In this document: one piece after another, positions 16,630 through 24,712 of the stretch
Position numbering within the stretch: position 1 is the stretch's first letter
Layout: every line of letters begins with the position of its first letter
Assembly: GCF_021287135.1 (NCBI RefSeq)
Contig: NZ_JAJTBB010000083.1
Coordinates: 1 to 64,000, forward strand
Length of the DNA: 64,000 nucleotides
Reading direction: 5' to 3'
From: Acidovorax sp.
GTDB taxonomy: Bacteria > Pseudomonadota > Gammaproteobacteria > Burkholderiales > Burkholderiaceae_C
Notes under the pieces: generated by a model
What the model was told of the DNA's origin: nothing
The model's input: only the letters and a program-made list of their open reading frames with translations
The model's database searches: none
Translations under genes and position numbers: made by a program

Positions 16630-17658
16630 CTACTGCTGCACCAGAAACCGCCGACTGCCTGGCTTGGTGAGCGGGTAGGCCTGTGCCAGCTCAGGCCGGT
16701 CCTTGAGCAACTGCGCGGTGTCGAGGGCCGTTCCGTCCTTGCTGCGTTTCCAGGACACTTCGCCGGTCTCGAACAGAGCGCGCGTGGCCTCGCCCATGCG
16801 CTGCTGAATGCGTTGCTTGAGCTGGGCTTCCAGCGCGGTCTGGGTGTTGATGACCTCCCGCACCGCCAGCAGGTCAGAGAACACCCCCGACATCTCCAGG
16901 TCGGTTGAGAGATCCAGCGTGGTGCCGCTATCGCGGGGATAGAGACAACGCAGTGCCAGGTCTGCAGAGTCGGAGCCATCGGCCGGGGGCTCCTGGTCCC
17001 CCTCCACGTAGCCCCAGAATTGCTGCTCTAACTGGATGAGCTGAGCGATCATCTCGGTGTCCCGTTCGATCCGGAACACCTGCAGTTCCTGCCCACCCAG
17101 GAGCACGGCCACATCGGCGGCCTGTTTGCCGGTCACCGCCAACTGGTGCATCACCTGCAGCTGCACGTACTCGGGCACGCCATCGCGCCAGAGCCTGGCC
17201 CCATTGATCCCCGCCGTCTTGCATTCCAGGATCTGGACATCCGGGGCACCCATTACCTCCCGGTCGAGGTTCGCCAGCATCCAGGGATGTTCAGGGTGTT
17301 GCAGCACCGCATTGACGCGCCGCACCCGATTGCCCGTGCGCCGGGTGTAGTGCGCCGCCACGATGGGTTCGAGCAGCGTGCCCCAGTACATCGGGCTTTG
17401 GTCGTCATTGGGATCGACCACCGGCAGAGCGGCATCACGCCCGGTCTTCTCCATCCACAGCTGCAGCTGGGACTTGTAGGGATGAAGGCCCACGGCAGCG
17501 GCAGCATCGGAGCTTCCAATACCGCCCTTGCGGACTTCCAGCCAATCCTCACGCTTGAGGGTGTTCGTCTTGACCAGCTTCAGGGCCGGTCGGGCCTTGG
17601 GTATCGACGAAGAAGACGGAGCAGAAACGGAATCCGTATGAACAGAGGGTTGAGACAT
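16630..17658 (-). CDS. YqaJ-family viral recombinase/exonuclease
   Basis: A 342-residue nuclease of the lambda-exonuclease/YqaJ type (PD-(D/E)XK fold). Visible motifs are WLEVRKGGIGSSDAAAAVG at the start of the domain, GTLLEP (helix glutamate), the core D of LANLDR and the ECKTAG active-site strand. It then shows a QLQVMHQLAVTG segment. Enzymes of this family resect double-stranded DNA for single-strand annealing recombination in phages and conjugative elements. No RecT/Bet annealing partner is seen in the window. The gene is flanked by terminators on both sides, so it probably has its own promoter. Confidence 0.85.
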   Translation of the reverse strand: MSQPSVHTDSVSAPSSSSIPKARPALKLVKTNTLKREDWLEVRKGGIGSSDAAAAVGLHPYKSQLQLWMEKTGRDAALPVVDPNDDQSPMYWGTLLEPIVAAHYTRRTGNRVRRVNAVLQHPEHPWMLANLDREVMGAPDVQILECKTAGINGARLWRDGVPEYVQLQVMHQLAVTGKQAADVAVLLGGQELQVFRIERDTEMIAQLIQLEQQFWGYVEGDQEPPADGSDSADLALRCLYPRDSGTTLDLSTDLEMSGVFSDLLAVREVINTQTALEAQLKQRIQQRMGEATRALFETGEVSWKRSKDGTALDTAQLLKDRPELAQAYPLTKPGSRRFLVQQ

Positions 17659-17691
17659 GGTGACTCCTTGGATTTAGAAACTCCCGCACAA

Positions 17692-17727
17692 CAAAAAGCC
17701 CCGATCCCATTCGAGGGCCGGGGCTTT
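17692..17727 (-). terminator. Intrinsic terminator after the DUF932 gene
   Basis: Arms AAAGCCCCG (17695-17703) and CGGGGCTTT (17719-17727) form a perfect 9-bp stem; on the minus strand the stem runs into TTTTT. It lies between the DUF932 gene end (17804) and the YqaJ gene start (17658). Confidence 0.85.
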
Positions 17728-17803
17728 GCTGCGAAAGGTGGGGAAGGAAAGGGAGGAAGGAAGGCTCTCTGGCTTCGGCGCTTTGGACCGTTGAACCTGG
17801 CAC

Positions 17804-18778
17804 TCACGAAGCCAACTGCAGCGCCTGTTCCAGCGCACGTTGCTTTAGAGCGGCACCCTGGCCGAACCAGGCACTGTCAAGCCGGTATTCCTGGTTGCGG
17901 GCACGCCGCTCGTGGTCCACAAACTCGGTGACGGCGCACAGCAGGCCCCAGGCCGTTCCCTTGGCTGCCTGCAATTCCGCGCCACGGCCCTGGCCCTCGT
18001 ACATCGCCTGCACCTTCTTGATGGCACGCTCGTTCGCGAGACCCATGGCCTGGTCGGCATGGGCATCCGTCTGGCACAGGACCTTGAGGAAGTAGTTCAT
18101 GGACTCGTGGCTCTTGACCTTGCGCTCCGAGAGCGTCTTCATGCGGTACATGAAGCTGTCCCATTGGGAGACGGCAATGCCCAACTGCTTCTTCACGGCC
18201 TGGGCATCGAAGGTCGTGCTGTGGGGCACCTTGATGGCGCTGGTGGCTCCACTGAGTGCAATGGAGAGCGTGTTGTTGCAGACCACCCGGATCGTGGTGG
18301 GTGTGGCGGTGGTGGCCAAGCTGCCATCGCAGGACGTGGCCAGCAGCAGATAGCCGTTCACCACATCGTTGCCCTTGAGGGCCGAGGTCTTGCCGGTGCG
18401 AGCCAGCGCCCAGAACTTGCGCCCGGCTTTGAGGACACCGGCGGTTTCCAGTTCATAGCCCGAGACCTCCGTGAGATCCCGGTAGAACTCCAGCACGTCC
18501 TTGGGCTGGACCACTTGATAGCGGCCAGACACCACGGACAAGGGGGCCTTGGTATCGCTGCGGTACAGCACCTTCTGGTCGGGAAACTCCATGGCTTCGC
18601 CGTAGAGGTTGGAACTGTCGTCGGTGGCCAGGTAGCGCACCGGGGTCTCCCGGATGTGCCATTGCATGCCTGCGGCTTGGGCCCAGACGTCGATGGGTTG
18701 CTGCTTGGGCAGGGCATTGCCCAGTTGGTGCCAAGGGGTCTGGCCGACATGGGCCATGGTTTCGATGAGGTGGGACAT
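17804..18778 (-). CDS. DUF932 phage/plasmid-like protein
   Basis: A 324-residue DUF932 protein. Family marks are TPWHQLGNALP near the N-terminus, SGRYQVVQP, GRKFWALARTG, the DGSLATTATPTTIRVVCNNT stretch and the C-terminal KGTAWGLLCAVTEFVDHERR. The family is common on plasmids, phages and integrative elements and is often next to recombination genes; its biochemical role is unknown. I chose ATG 18778 (MSHLIETMAHV); the frame extends further upstream without family similarity. It is followed by a terminator, and the zinc-ribbon gene lies upstream. Confidence 0.85.
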   Translation of the reverse strand: MSHLIETMAHVGQTPWHQLGNALPKQQPIDVWAQAAGMQWHIRETPVRYLATDDSSNLYGEAMEFPDQKVLYRSDTKAPLSVVSGRYQVVQPKDVLEFYRDLTEVSGYELETAGVLKAGRKFWALARTGKTSALKGNDVVNGYLLLATSCDGSLATTATPTTIRVVCNNTLSIALSGATSAIKVPHSTTFDAQAVKKQLGIAVSQWDSFMYRMKTLSERKVKSHESMNYFLKVLCQTDAHADQAMGLANERAIKKVQAMYEGQGRGAELQAAKGTAWGLLCAVTEFVDHERRARNQEYRLDSAWFGQGAALKQRALEQALQLAS

Positions 18779-18834
18779 GAGGGGCTTTCGTAGTGAAGAT
18801 GGGAGAGATGGAGGAAAGAGCCGCGGCTGCAGGG

Positions 18835-19167
18835 TCAAGAACGGGAGGGGCCGGTGAACACGGAGCCGCAGTCCTGGCACTCGCAGTTGCCGAGGTAGTG
18901 CTCGTCAACGACATCGCCCAAACGGCTGCCAGCGACGGAACCCGCCGTGGCGCCGAGCAGGCCACCCAGCAGGGCACCTGCAATGCCCCCGAGGGCGATG
19001 CCGACAGGGCCACCAACGGCACCAAAGGAAGCGCCAACCTGGGCTCCGGACCAGGTGCTGGCAGCGCCGCTGGCGGCTCCGGCGACACCGCCGAGGGTTC
19101 TTCCGGTATCGCGGCCGACTTGGCGGGCGGTCACGTGGGTGGATTTGCAGATGGGACAAACAGTCAT
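18835..19167 (-). CDS. Zinc-ribbon / glycine-zipper protein
   Basis: A 110-residue protein with a split zinc ribbon: CPIC at residues 4-7 and CECQDC near the C-terminus. Between them lies a long Gly/Ala-rich stretch (GASFGAVGGPVGIALGGIAG, then ALLGGLLGATAGSVAG) with the spacing of glycine zippers, able to form paired membrane helices. No signal peptide is seen. The combination of a metal site split by a membrane-active hairpin is unusual. The gene is the most upstream intact member of the minus-strand block. Function unknown. Confidence 0.7.
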   Translation of the reverse strand: MTVCPICKSTHVTARQVGRDTGRTLGGVAGAASGAASTWSGAQVGASFGAVGGPVGIALGGIAGALLGGLLGATAGSVAGSRLGDVVDEHYLGNCECQDCGSVFTGPSRS

Positions 19168-19191
19168 GGGAGAGCTCCTTGCGATGGACGC

Positions 19192-19227
19192 AAAAAAGCC
19201 CGGGGCACGCGAACGTGCTCCGGGCTT
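19192..19227 (-). terminator. Strong intrinsic terminator with no upstream gene left
   Basis: A 14-bp stem (arms 19196-19209 and 19214-19227, one G-U pair) with a four-base loop reading TTCG on the minus strand is followed by six T. It would end a minus-strand transcript coming from the right, but the DNA there (19230-19660) holds only a broken plus-strand gene. The gene it once served is probably lost, or it acts as an attenuator for the zinc-ribbon gene 24 bases on. Confidence 0.75.
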
Positions 19228-19379
19228 GTGGGTGAGGTGAAATCAGACCAACGAGGGGCTGGTCAGGGTGGGGTTACCTGGATAGCAATGGGTATATGTG
19301 GAACTGAAGGGGATTCAAATGCAGTTTCTGATTGATGCGAGCTGCAACTCACACTTGGTCTACTGCAGAACGTTGATCG

Positions 19380-19657
19380 CAGGTGGTGCTGCAAAGCAAT
19401 GCGGGTGATGATCTGAGCGTTGGCGCCAACGGTGCCGTCACCTTCGGCACGGCCATTTCTGCCGGCAGCGCCTACGCCGTCTCGGTCAAAACCCAATCTG
19501 CACGGTCAGTAGCGGCAGCGGCACGGCCAGCGTCAACCTAGTCAATGTGGTGATCAATTGCACAGCCACCAGCCCGGCCGGTGTGACCGCCGTGCCCACA
19601 CTGTCCGAGTGGGCCATGCTGCTGCAGCTGGTGGCCTGCTGGCAGGCATTGGCCTGA
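19380..19657 (+). pseudogene. Broken 3' end of an IPTL-CTERM surface protein gene
   Basis: The plus strand encodes LQSNAGDDLSVGANGAVTFG and SAGSAYAVSVKTQ. After a frame change it encodes CTVSSGSGTASVNLVNVVIN, CTATSPAGVTAVPTLSEWAM and LLQ. This is the repeat module plus PTLSEW sorting motif typical of Betaproteobacterial IPTL-CTERM proteins. There is a frameshift near 19490, another in the membrane helix so that it ends early, and no 5' part. It is a remnant of the third IPTL-type gene in the window. Confidence 0.75.
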
Positions 19658-20048
19658 CCAACCATCCAGGGGCCAGCGGGGGTGAGGCATGACGGGCTAG
19701 CACGCGGCATGAGGCCCTGCGGGGCCGTCGCCCTGCCTGGCTGCACCCTTTTGCCCCGAAAAGGGGTTGGAATTATTGTCCTATTTTGCGTAACTTTGTA
19801 TATTCATAGCAACATTGAATGCGAGGTTGCATCTGAGAGTTGAATTCAGCTGCATTGGTGTATGTCTTTGATTAATTTTGTAGTTAATATAGGTTATTAA
19901 TACAATTAAACAGGGTGTGCCTGCTGTAAATATTGTCCTTTTTGGGGTGAGTGGTTCGTGCTGTCATCCCATCTCTGCCGTTTTGTAAACATCTTTGTAT
20001 ATCATGTGATTGCAAATGGTTGTGATCATGTTCATACGAGGTGTTTTG
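19658..20048. other. AT-rich 390-base upstream region of the Gp2-like gene
   Basis: Composition falls sharply from about 19765 onward, with many T-runs. No gene is seen. It is the probable promoter region of the replication-protein gene and marks the left edge of a low-GC segment that differs from its neighbours, as expected for acquired DNA. Confidence 0.4.
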
Positions 20049-20639
20049 ATGTCTAAAGTTAAGAAAGAAAACGGAAGAAACCTGGAGAGCGTCACTAACT
20101 ACTGTCGGGAGTTACAGGATACATACTCAAAGCTCTTGGCAGTGAGGATTGATCTGGGTTACAAAAAGGCGCACGGCAGTGAATGTCGGCTGGACGAAAT
20201 AAAACAAGATGTCAAACATCTGCTCGACAATCGTCGGGGCAAGCGTTCATTGTTCGAGCATCAGGTCGGCTATGTGGTCAAGTTTGAAGACACGGAAGAA
20301 AAGGGGCCCCATGCGCATGCACTTTTCTTTTATGATGGTCAAAAGGCGTGTAAGGACGCTTATCTCGGCGACCAGATTGGTAACTATTGGAATGAAAGAA
20401 TTACCGATGGAAATGGTGTTTTTCATAACTGCAACAAGAATCGCTATGACCAACGGGGCATTGGCATGATCGACCACTCAGACTTTGCCAAGCGTGCAGT
20501 TCTCGAAGAAAAAGTCATCGGCTATATGCTAAAAGATGAGCAGAGCATCGACGGTATCAAGCAATCTGGGCGTGAAAAGTCTCTGACCAAAGGTGTGTGC
20601 ACCCACAATAAGAGCAACGCTGGACGACCAAGAAAGTAG
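20049..20639 (+). CDS. Inovirus Gp2-like (YagK/YfjJ-type) replication protein
   Basis: A 196-residue protein resembling inovirus Gp2 and YagK/YfjJ proteins. Marks are VRIDLGY, a segment VGYVVKFEDTEEKGPHAHAL with the H-A-H dyad followed by FFYDG, IGNYWNERITDG, and the end SNAGRPRK. Such proteins look like small rolling-circle (HUH) replication initiators of filamentous phages and satellites. Tyr in GYMLKDEQ is a candidate catalytic tyrosine. ATG 20049 has a GAGGT site. The gene has much lower GC than its neighbours, so it is probably acquired. No phage coat or secretion genes accompany it. Confidence 0.75.
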   Translation: MSKVKKENGRNLESVTNYCRELQDTYSKLLAVRIDLGYKKAHGSECRLDEIKQDVKHLLDNRRGKRSLFEHQVGYVVKFEDTEEKGPHAHALFFYDGQKACKDAYLGDQIGNYWNERITDGNGVFHNCNKNRYDQRGIGMIDHSDFAKRAVLEEKVIGYMLKDEQSIDGIKQSGREKSLTKGVCTHNKSNAGRPRK

Positions 20640-20974
20640 ATGTGTGCACGAGAGCGTCGGAGCTCTTGCTTACGCAGCCTTGGCAGCGTGATGGTCTCCG
20701 ATGCCCCCCCAAAGGGATTGGAGGGGGCAGAGGGGACGTGAGAGAGAGCTTTTTTCGCTAATCTGAGCGGAAATTAGCGGTGATAGCGCAGGAAAAACTA
20801 CTGGCTGCGCACTTTAAGCGTTGCTTTGACGCTCCAACTGGAGCGACCGCTGAAGGTCGAGAAGGGCGCATCCACTGGTTCGGAAAAGTGTGGGCACCTC
20901 TTGTGACAATGGCCTTTAGATCATCGTAGGCCTTGGTTAAATGGAAATTGACCTGGCCGCTGTTTAGGCAAGGT
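20640..20974. other. Intergenic region between Gp2-like and DUF3987 genes
   Basis: No gene is seen in this convergent gap. Directly after the Gp2-like gene there is a C-run/G-run pair (CCCCCC near 20704 and GGAGGGGG near 20720) that could form a weak hairpin. The rest is unremarkable up to the terminator at 20975. Confidence 0.3.
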
Positions 20975-21003
20975 AGATCGCCCGAGGATGTCTCGGGCGA
21001 TCT
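20975..21003. terminator. Perfect 12-bp hairpin between convergent genes
   Basis: AGATCGCCCGAG (20975-20986) and CTCGGGCGATCT (20992-21003) form a perfect stem with a five-base loop. Outer segments TTTAGGCA and TGCCTAA extend the pairing. It lies 30 bases after the DUF3987 gene end on the minus strand and probably acts in both directions. Confidence 0.75.
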
Positions 21004-21033
21004 TTCAGCTGCCTAAGGCTTTTTCTGTAAAAC

Positions 21034-22443
21034 CTACTGCCATTGTGCCGGAAGCATTTGAACTGGTGTGTTTTGGCAGATGAGTGTTCTCTTGCCCTGC
21101 TTCCAAATGGTTATCTGGAAGGATGCGGCTAGGTACTCAAGCAAAAGATCCAGTTTAGCTTTGTTGCGAAGGCGATTGGGGCCGTACTGTAAAATGTAAG
21201 CTTTTGTAACGTAATTCCACCTCTTGCCGCTTAGGATCGAATAGATCCATGCACAAAGATCCATCGCATTGCGCTGGTCTTCAGAGAGCGGATTGGCTCT
21301 TGCGAAGCTCCTTAAGTGTTGATTGCCATAGTAGAAGAATAGATCGTTGGCATACTGTAGTGTCTCTGGGGATATTTCCTCGCTGTTATCGTAAAGAAAT
21401 GCATGCAAAACGGCAGCAATCCTTGCGATATTTTCTGCGGCTTTTGATGCGAATTCTTTTGATTCATGGAAAGGGCCCCCAGGTTGCACGGAAGACTCGT
21501 AGAAATTCGCAATCGAAATCCAGTTGGCCTGGGCTTGCGGTGAGAACTTCAGCAGTCGCGGATCAGTCTTTTCCAACTGTTTGTTGCATCGGTCATAAAA
21601 CCACTGCAGGTTTCCGTCTGCCGCCTGAACCCCGTTCTCAAACCTATGTCCCTGCGTCGAGAGCGGCGAGCAAGGAAGGACGCGGGCAAGGAATCCATTT
21701 CCATGCGCATCGTCTCCTCGCTTGTCGAGAAAGCGCCCCAACACAGAAGGCTGCGGTAGGAAAAGGCAGGTGAAGCCAGCGGGGTTTACCACAAAGCTTG
21801 GGCTCGTCTTTCGATTAACCGGCACATCCTCTCCGCTCCACAGCGTGTTCAAGATCCCAAGTTGCCGTGCCATGGGGCCATCGCAAAACTGGGAAAACTC
21901 GTCGTACACCAAGGCTGCAGAATTTCCGAACTCGTGCAGTCCTTCGAGTAAGGCTTCCGGCGTGACGTCAGCGTAGATCAGCCTGCGTGCTGAACTACGT
22001 TTGGGGCGCACTTTGAGGATTTCTCGGAGTTTTTTTTCGATCTCGTCTGTTGACGCTCCTTTGCGAGCAGCTCGCCTCAAGGCATCGCGCAACGCATCTA
22101 CTTTTTCTCGCCAAAGAGCATGCTCTACCTCGTACGTTGCGAGCTCCGCTGAGGCCTCTTCACTCCAGCGCCGCTGGATCTCCGTAAAGGGTTTGAAGAG
22201 CAGCTTCAGGACCGCGCTTTTGCGCTCACCCGACTCGCATTCAGCGAGTAAGAGCAAGCCGACCGGCCGACTCAGTTTGGGCTTGAGTTCAACGCGGCAA
22301 TAGTGCTGCACCGAAAGTGCGATCGCACCCAGCAGGACTGTGACGATCAGCTCACGAGGGGCTTGGACGGATGTCTGGATTTCATGGACAAGTTGGTCAA
22401 GTTCTTTCGGAAGATCTGGTATGGGTTGTGTGAAGACGTTCAT
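21034..22443 (-). CDS. DUF3987 (YfjI-like) protein of a satellite/prophage element
   Basis: A 469-residue DUF3987 protein. Visible marks are LLLLAECESGERKSAVLKLL (a P-loop-like E-S-G-E-R-K-S), VTPEALLEGLHEFG, the acidic strand ALVYDEFSQF, LWSGEDVPVNRKT and the GNGFLARVLPC segment. The fold is related to primase/helicase-associated ATPases found in P4-like satellites and other integrative elements, where it probably serves replication. Its start overlaps the AlpA stop by four bases (ATGA), so the two form an operon. The canonical Walker A GxxxxGKS is altered, so ATP use is uncertain. Confidence 0.8.
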   Translation of the reverse strand: MNVFTQPIPDLPKELDQLVHEIQTSVQAPRELIVTVLLGAIALSVQHYCRVELKPKLSRPVGLLLLAECESGERKSAVLKLLFKPFTEIQRRWSEEASAELATYEVEHALWREKVDALRDALRRAARKGASTDEIEKKLREILKVRPKRSSARRLIYADVTPEALLEGLHEFGNSAALVYDEFSQFCDGPMARQLGILNTLWSGEDVPVNRKTSPSFVVNPAGFTCLFLPQPSVLGRFLDKRGDDAHGNGFLARVLPCSPLSTQGHRFENGVQAADGNLQWFYDRCNKQLEKTDPRLLKFSPQAQANWISIANFYESSVQPGGPFHESKEFASKAAENIARIAAVLHAFLYDNSEEISPETLQYANDLFFYYGNQHLRSFARANPLSEDQRNAMDLCAWIYSILSGKRWNYVTKAYILQYGPNRLRNKAKLDLLLEYLAASFQITIWKQGKRTLICQNTPVQMLPAQWQ

Positions 22444-22670
22444 TGCGCAGCCCTCCCGATGGGTTGTGCGTTCACCCGGCGGCTGTCCAGCCATGCGAGC
22501 AGTTCGTGCTCAAAAAATCCCCGAGCTCTGATACTTAGCGCTATCTTTTTTGGGAATTGGGGGTCATAGCGCGGTGAGCGCGGATTCTGAAGCTCGAACG
22601 CGGCTGATTTCGAGATGCCTAGGAAGGCAGGCGTCAAGTTCTGGCGAATGATTCTGTTTTTCGGTTCCAT
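22440..22670 (-). CDS. AlpA-like helix-turn-helix regulator
   Basis: A 76-residue protein with an excisionase/AlpA-type winged helix: LTPAFLGISKSAAFELQN, then the wing DPQFPKKIALSIRARGFFE and the ending HELLAWLDSRR. AlpA proteins activate or assist excision in cryptic prophages and P4-like elements. It is translationally coupled to DUF3987 downstream. In intact elements an integrase gene normally lies next to it, but none is seen between here and tRNA-Ser. Confidence 0.75.
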   Translation of the reverse strand: MEPKNRIIRQNLTPAFLGISKSAAFELQNPRSPRYDPQFPKKIALSIRARGFFEHELLAWLDSRRVNAQPIGRAAQ

Positions 22671-23150
22671 GGGAATACCTCAAATTTTTTCAAAAAAACA
22701 CCTGTGCTGACGCGTACGCGTGTGCGCTGCGCCAGACGACACGACTCAGGGTGAGCTGAGTGCAGCGCGCATACAGGGCAGCGCCGAGGAATCTTTTAGA
22801 CAGATGGGACGGCATAACTACCGTCCAAAGAGGCCCGAAGGCTTTAAGATACGCCGCCGAAGCGGGATTTTTAGATGTTGTCTGGGCTACGCCCGTGCCA
22901 ACTAGAGATTTTCGAAACGAAGCCGAGAGGCTCCGTGCGGTCTAGTGTAGTGCGGACAGACGCGATTCGCAAGCCAAAATTCCGCGCAGTTCATTGCACG
23001 GGCCGCGTACAGGGGCCTTGAATGCTTTGAGGGAGGGGACTACGAACCGAACCCCCATCCATCACCGCTCACCCATGCGGGGTTCAATGAGGTCCGAAGA
23101 TGCCTCGTGGCATCCCCAACAAAAAGGTATACCAAATGGCATACAAAACA
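22671..23150. other. 480-base gap between AlpA gene and tRNA-Ser terminator
   Basis: I see no gene here, including no integrase fragment. Notable bits are A/T-runs just upstream of the AlpA start (22685-22700), a CGCGTACGCG palindrome near 22711-22720, and an imperfect inverted repeat around GGTATACCAAATGGCATAC (23126-23144). The region may be the end of the integrated element; no copy of the tRNA 3' end was found. Confidence 0.35.
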
Positions 23151-23153
23151 AAA

Positions 23154-23173
23154 AAGCGCCTCGAGAGGCGCTT
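23154..23173 (-). terminator. Intrinsic terminator of tRNA-Ser
   Basis: AAGCGCCT (23154-23161) and AGGCGCTT (23166-23173) make a perfect 8-bp stem; on the minus strand it is followed by a T-run. It begins 14 bases after the tRNA 3' end. Confidence 0.85.
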
Positions 23174-23187
23174 GTTTGCTTGCTTAC

Positions 23188-23277
<90 letters not shown>

Positions 23278-23389
23278 TGAGCCTCAGATTGTAGCACGCG
23301 AATTCAAGGCTCTGCCGCTGGAATGAAGAAGACTTGCTGTCGCCCCGGTCCGCTTCAGAGCGCTGCGGGCGAGACGGCCGCCGGAGCTA

Positions 23390-23640
23390 GCTCCAGGGTG
23401 GGTTGGCTGGGGCGCGGGGGCGGCCGCCTTGCTCCATCCGATTGCGTCCAGCAGTCTTGCCGCGGTACAGCGCGGTGTTGGCTTGCTGCATGGCAGCTGT
23501 CGAGTTTTTGCACGTTGGCAGAGGCTTCCGAAAGGCCGATGGTCACGGTGCAGCGGACGGGGCTTGCGCCGCGCCGCGCGGCGGACCCATGCGGCGGCAG
23601 TCCCGGGGCAGCAGGAAAGGCCCGCGGCGATCGCCGGCCC
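23390..23640 (-). pseudogene. GGDEF (diguanylate cyclase) C-terminal remnant
   Basis: The minus strand encodes RCTVTIGLSEASANVQKLDS and, after a one-base frame change near 23495, MQQANTALYRGKTAGRNRME. These correspond to the end of a GGDEF domain (TVSIGVA strand and the ADxALYxAKxxGRNRV helix). The GG(D/E)EF active site itself is not recoverable; upstream sequence is GC-rich and broken. It is a decayed fragment between tRNA-Ser and the SPFH gene. Confidence 0.65.
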
Positions 23641-23672
23641 CGCCGCCCGCCGCCCGCCGCAGTCGGCCGTCG

Positions 23673-24602
23673 TCAATTGCGGGGCGTGCCCGTGGTCTGC
23701 ACCATCTTCATGGCCGAGCCGATCAGTGCGGACACTTCGGTCATGTTGCTGGGCACGATCAGCGTGGTGGTGGCGTCGCTGGCCACCTGGCTGTAGGCGT
23801 CCACGGCTTTTTCCGCCACCTTGAGCTGCACGGCCTGCTCGCCGCCCGGCTGGCGGATGGCGGTGGCCACGCGCTCGATCGCTTGCGCCGTGGCTTCGGC
23901 CACGGCCTTGATGGATTCGGCCTCCCCCAGGGCCTTGTTGATGACGGCCTGCTTTTCACCCTCCGAGCGGGCAATGAACGCCTCGCGTTCGCCCGTGGCG
24001 ATGTTGATCTGCTCCTGGCGGCGGCCTTCGGAGGCGGCGATCAGCGCGCGCTTTTCACGTTCGGCCGTGATCTGGGCCTGCATGGAACGCAGGATTTCCG
24101 CGGGCGGCGTGAGGTCCTTGATCTCGTAGCGCAGCACCTTCACGCCCCAGTTCAGGGCAGCTTCGTCGATGGCGGACACCACCTGGGCGTTGATCATGTC
24201 GCGCTCTTCAAAGGTCTTGTCCAGCTCCAGCTTGCCGATGACGGAGCGCAGGGAGGTCTGCGCCAGCTGGGTGACGGCCATGATGTAGTTGCTGGAGCCA
24301 TAGCTGGCGCGCATGGGGTCGGTGACCTGGAAGTACAGGATCCCGTCCACCTGCAGCTGCGTGTTGTCGCGGGTGATGCAGACCTGGCTGGGCACGTCCA
24401 GCGGAATTTCCTTGAGGCTGTGCTTGTAGGCCACCCGGTCGATGAACGGCACCAGAAAGTTCAGGCCCGGCGAGAGCGTGCCGGCGTACTTGCCCAAGCG
24501 CTCCTTGACCCAGGCGTTCTGCTGCGGCACCACCTTCACCGAGCGGATCACGAACACCACGAAGATGATGAAGAGGACGGTGGCAATGACGGTTGTGTCC
24601 AT
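23673..24602 (-). CDS. SPFH/stomatin-like membrane protein (QmcA type)
   Basis: A 309-residue band-7 protein. An N-terminal membrane helix (TVIATVLFIIFVVFVI) leads into VVPQQNAWVKERLGKYAGTL, LSPGLNFLVPFIDRV and the long alanine/glutamate-rich coiled region (AEREKRALIAASEGRRQEQI). It ends TLIVPSNMTEVSALIGSAM. These proteins form large ring assemblies on the inner membrane, work with NfeD-type partners and influence membrane proteases. The NfeD gene lies 110 bases upstream on the same strand, matching the usual operon order. Confidence 0.92.
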   Translation of the reverse strand: MDTTVIATVLFIIFVVFVIRSVKVVPQQNAWVKERLGKYAGTLSPGLNFLVPFIDRVAYKHSLKEIPLDVPSQVCITRDNTQLQVDGILYFQVTDPMRASYGSSNYIMAVTQLAQTSLRSVIGKLELDKTFEERDMINAQVVSAIDEAALNWGVKVLRYEIKDLTPPAEILRSMQAQITAEREKRALIAASEGRRQEQINIATGEREAFIARSEGEKQAVINKALGEAESIKAVAEATAQAIERVATAIRQPGGEQAVQLKVAEKAVDAYSQVASDATTTLIVPSNMTEVSALIGSAMKMVQTTGTPRN

Positions 24603-24712
24603 GGATAACCTTTGGAGATTGGTGCGAAGGAAGGGGGAGGGCGAACAGAAGAGAAGATAGGGCCGCAACGACGGCCGCCGGCCCGAGGTGCGCGGGCGGC
24701 GCGGCGCCGCTG

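Noticed and set aside
22671-23150. Integrase gene expected beside AlpA and tRNA-Ser
   Set aside because: No frame in either strand shows tyrosine or serine recombinase motifs; the short frames present are composition artefacts.
8600-23187. Direct repeat of the tRNA-Ser 3' end as a left attachment site
   Set aside because: I looked by eye for the T-loop and acceptor sequence in the accessory region and found no copy; a computed search could still find a diverged one.
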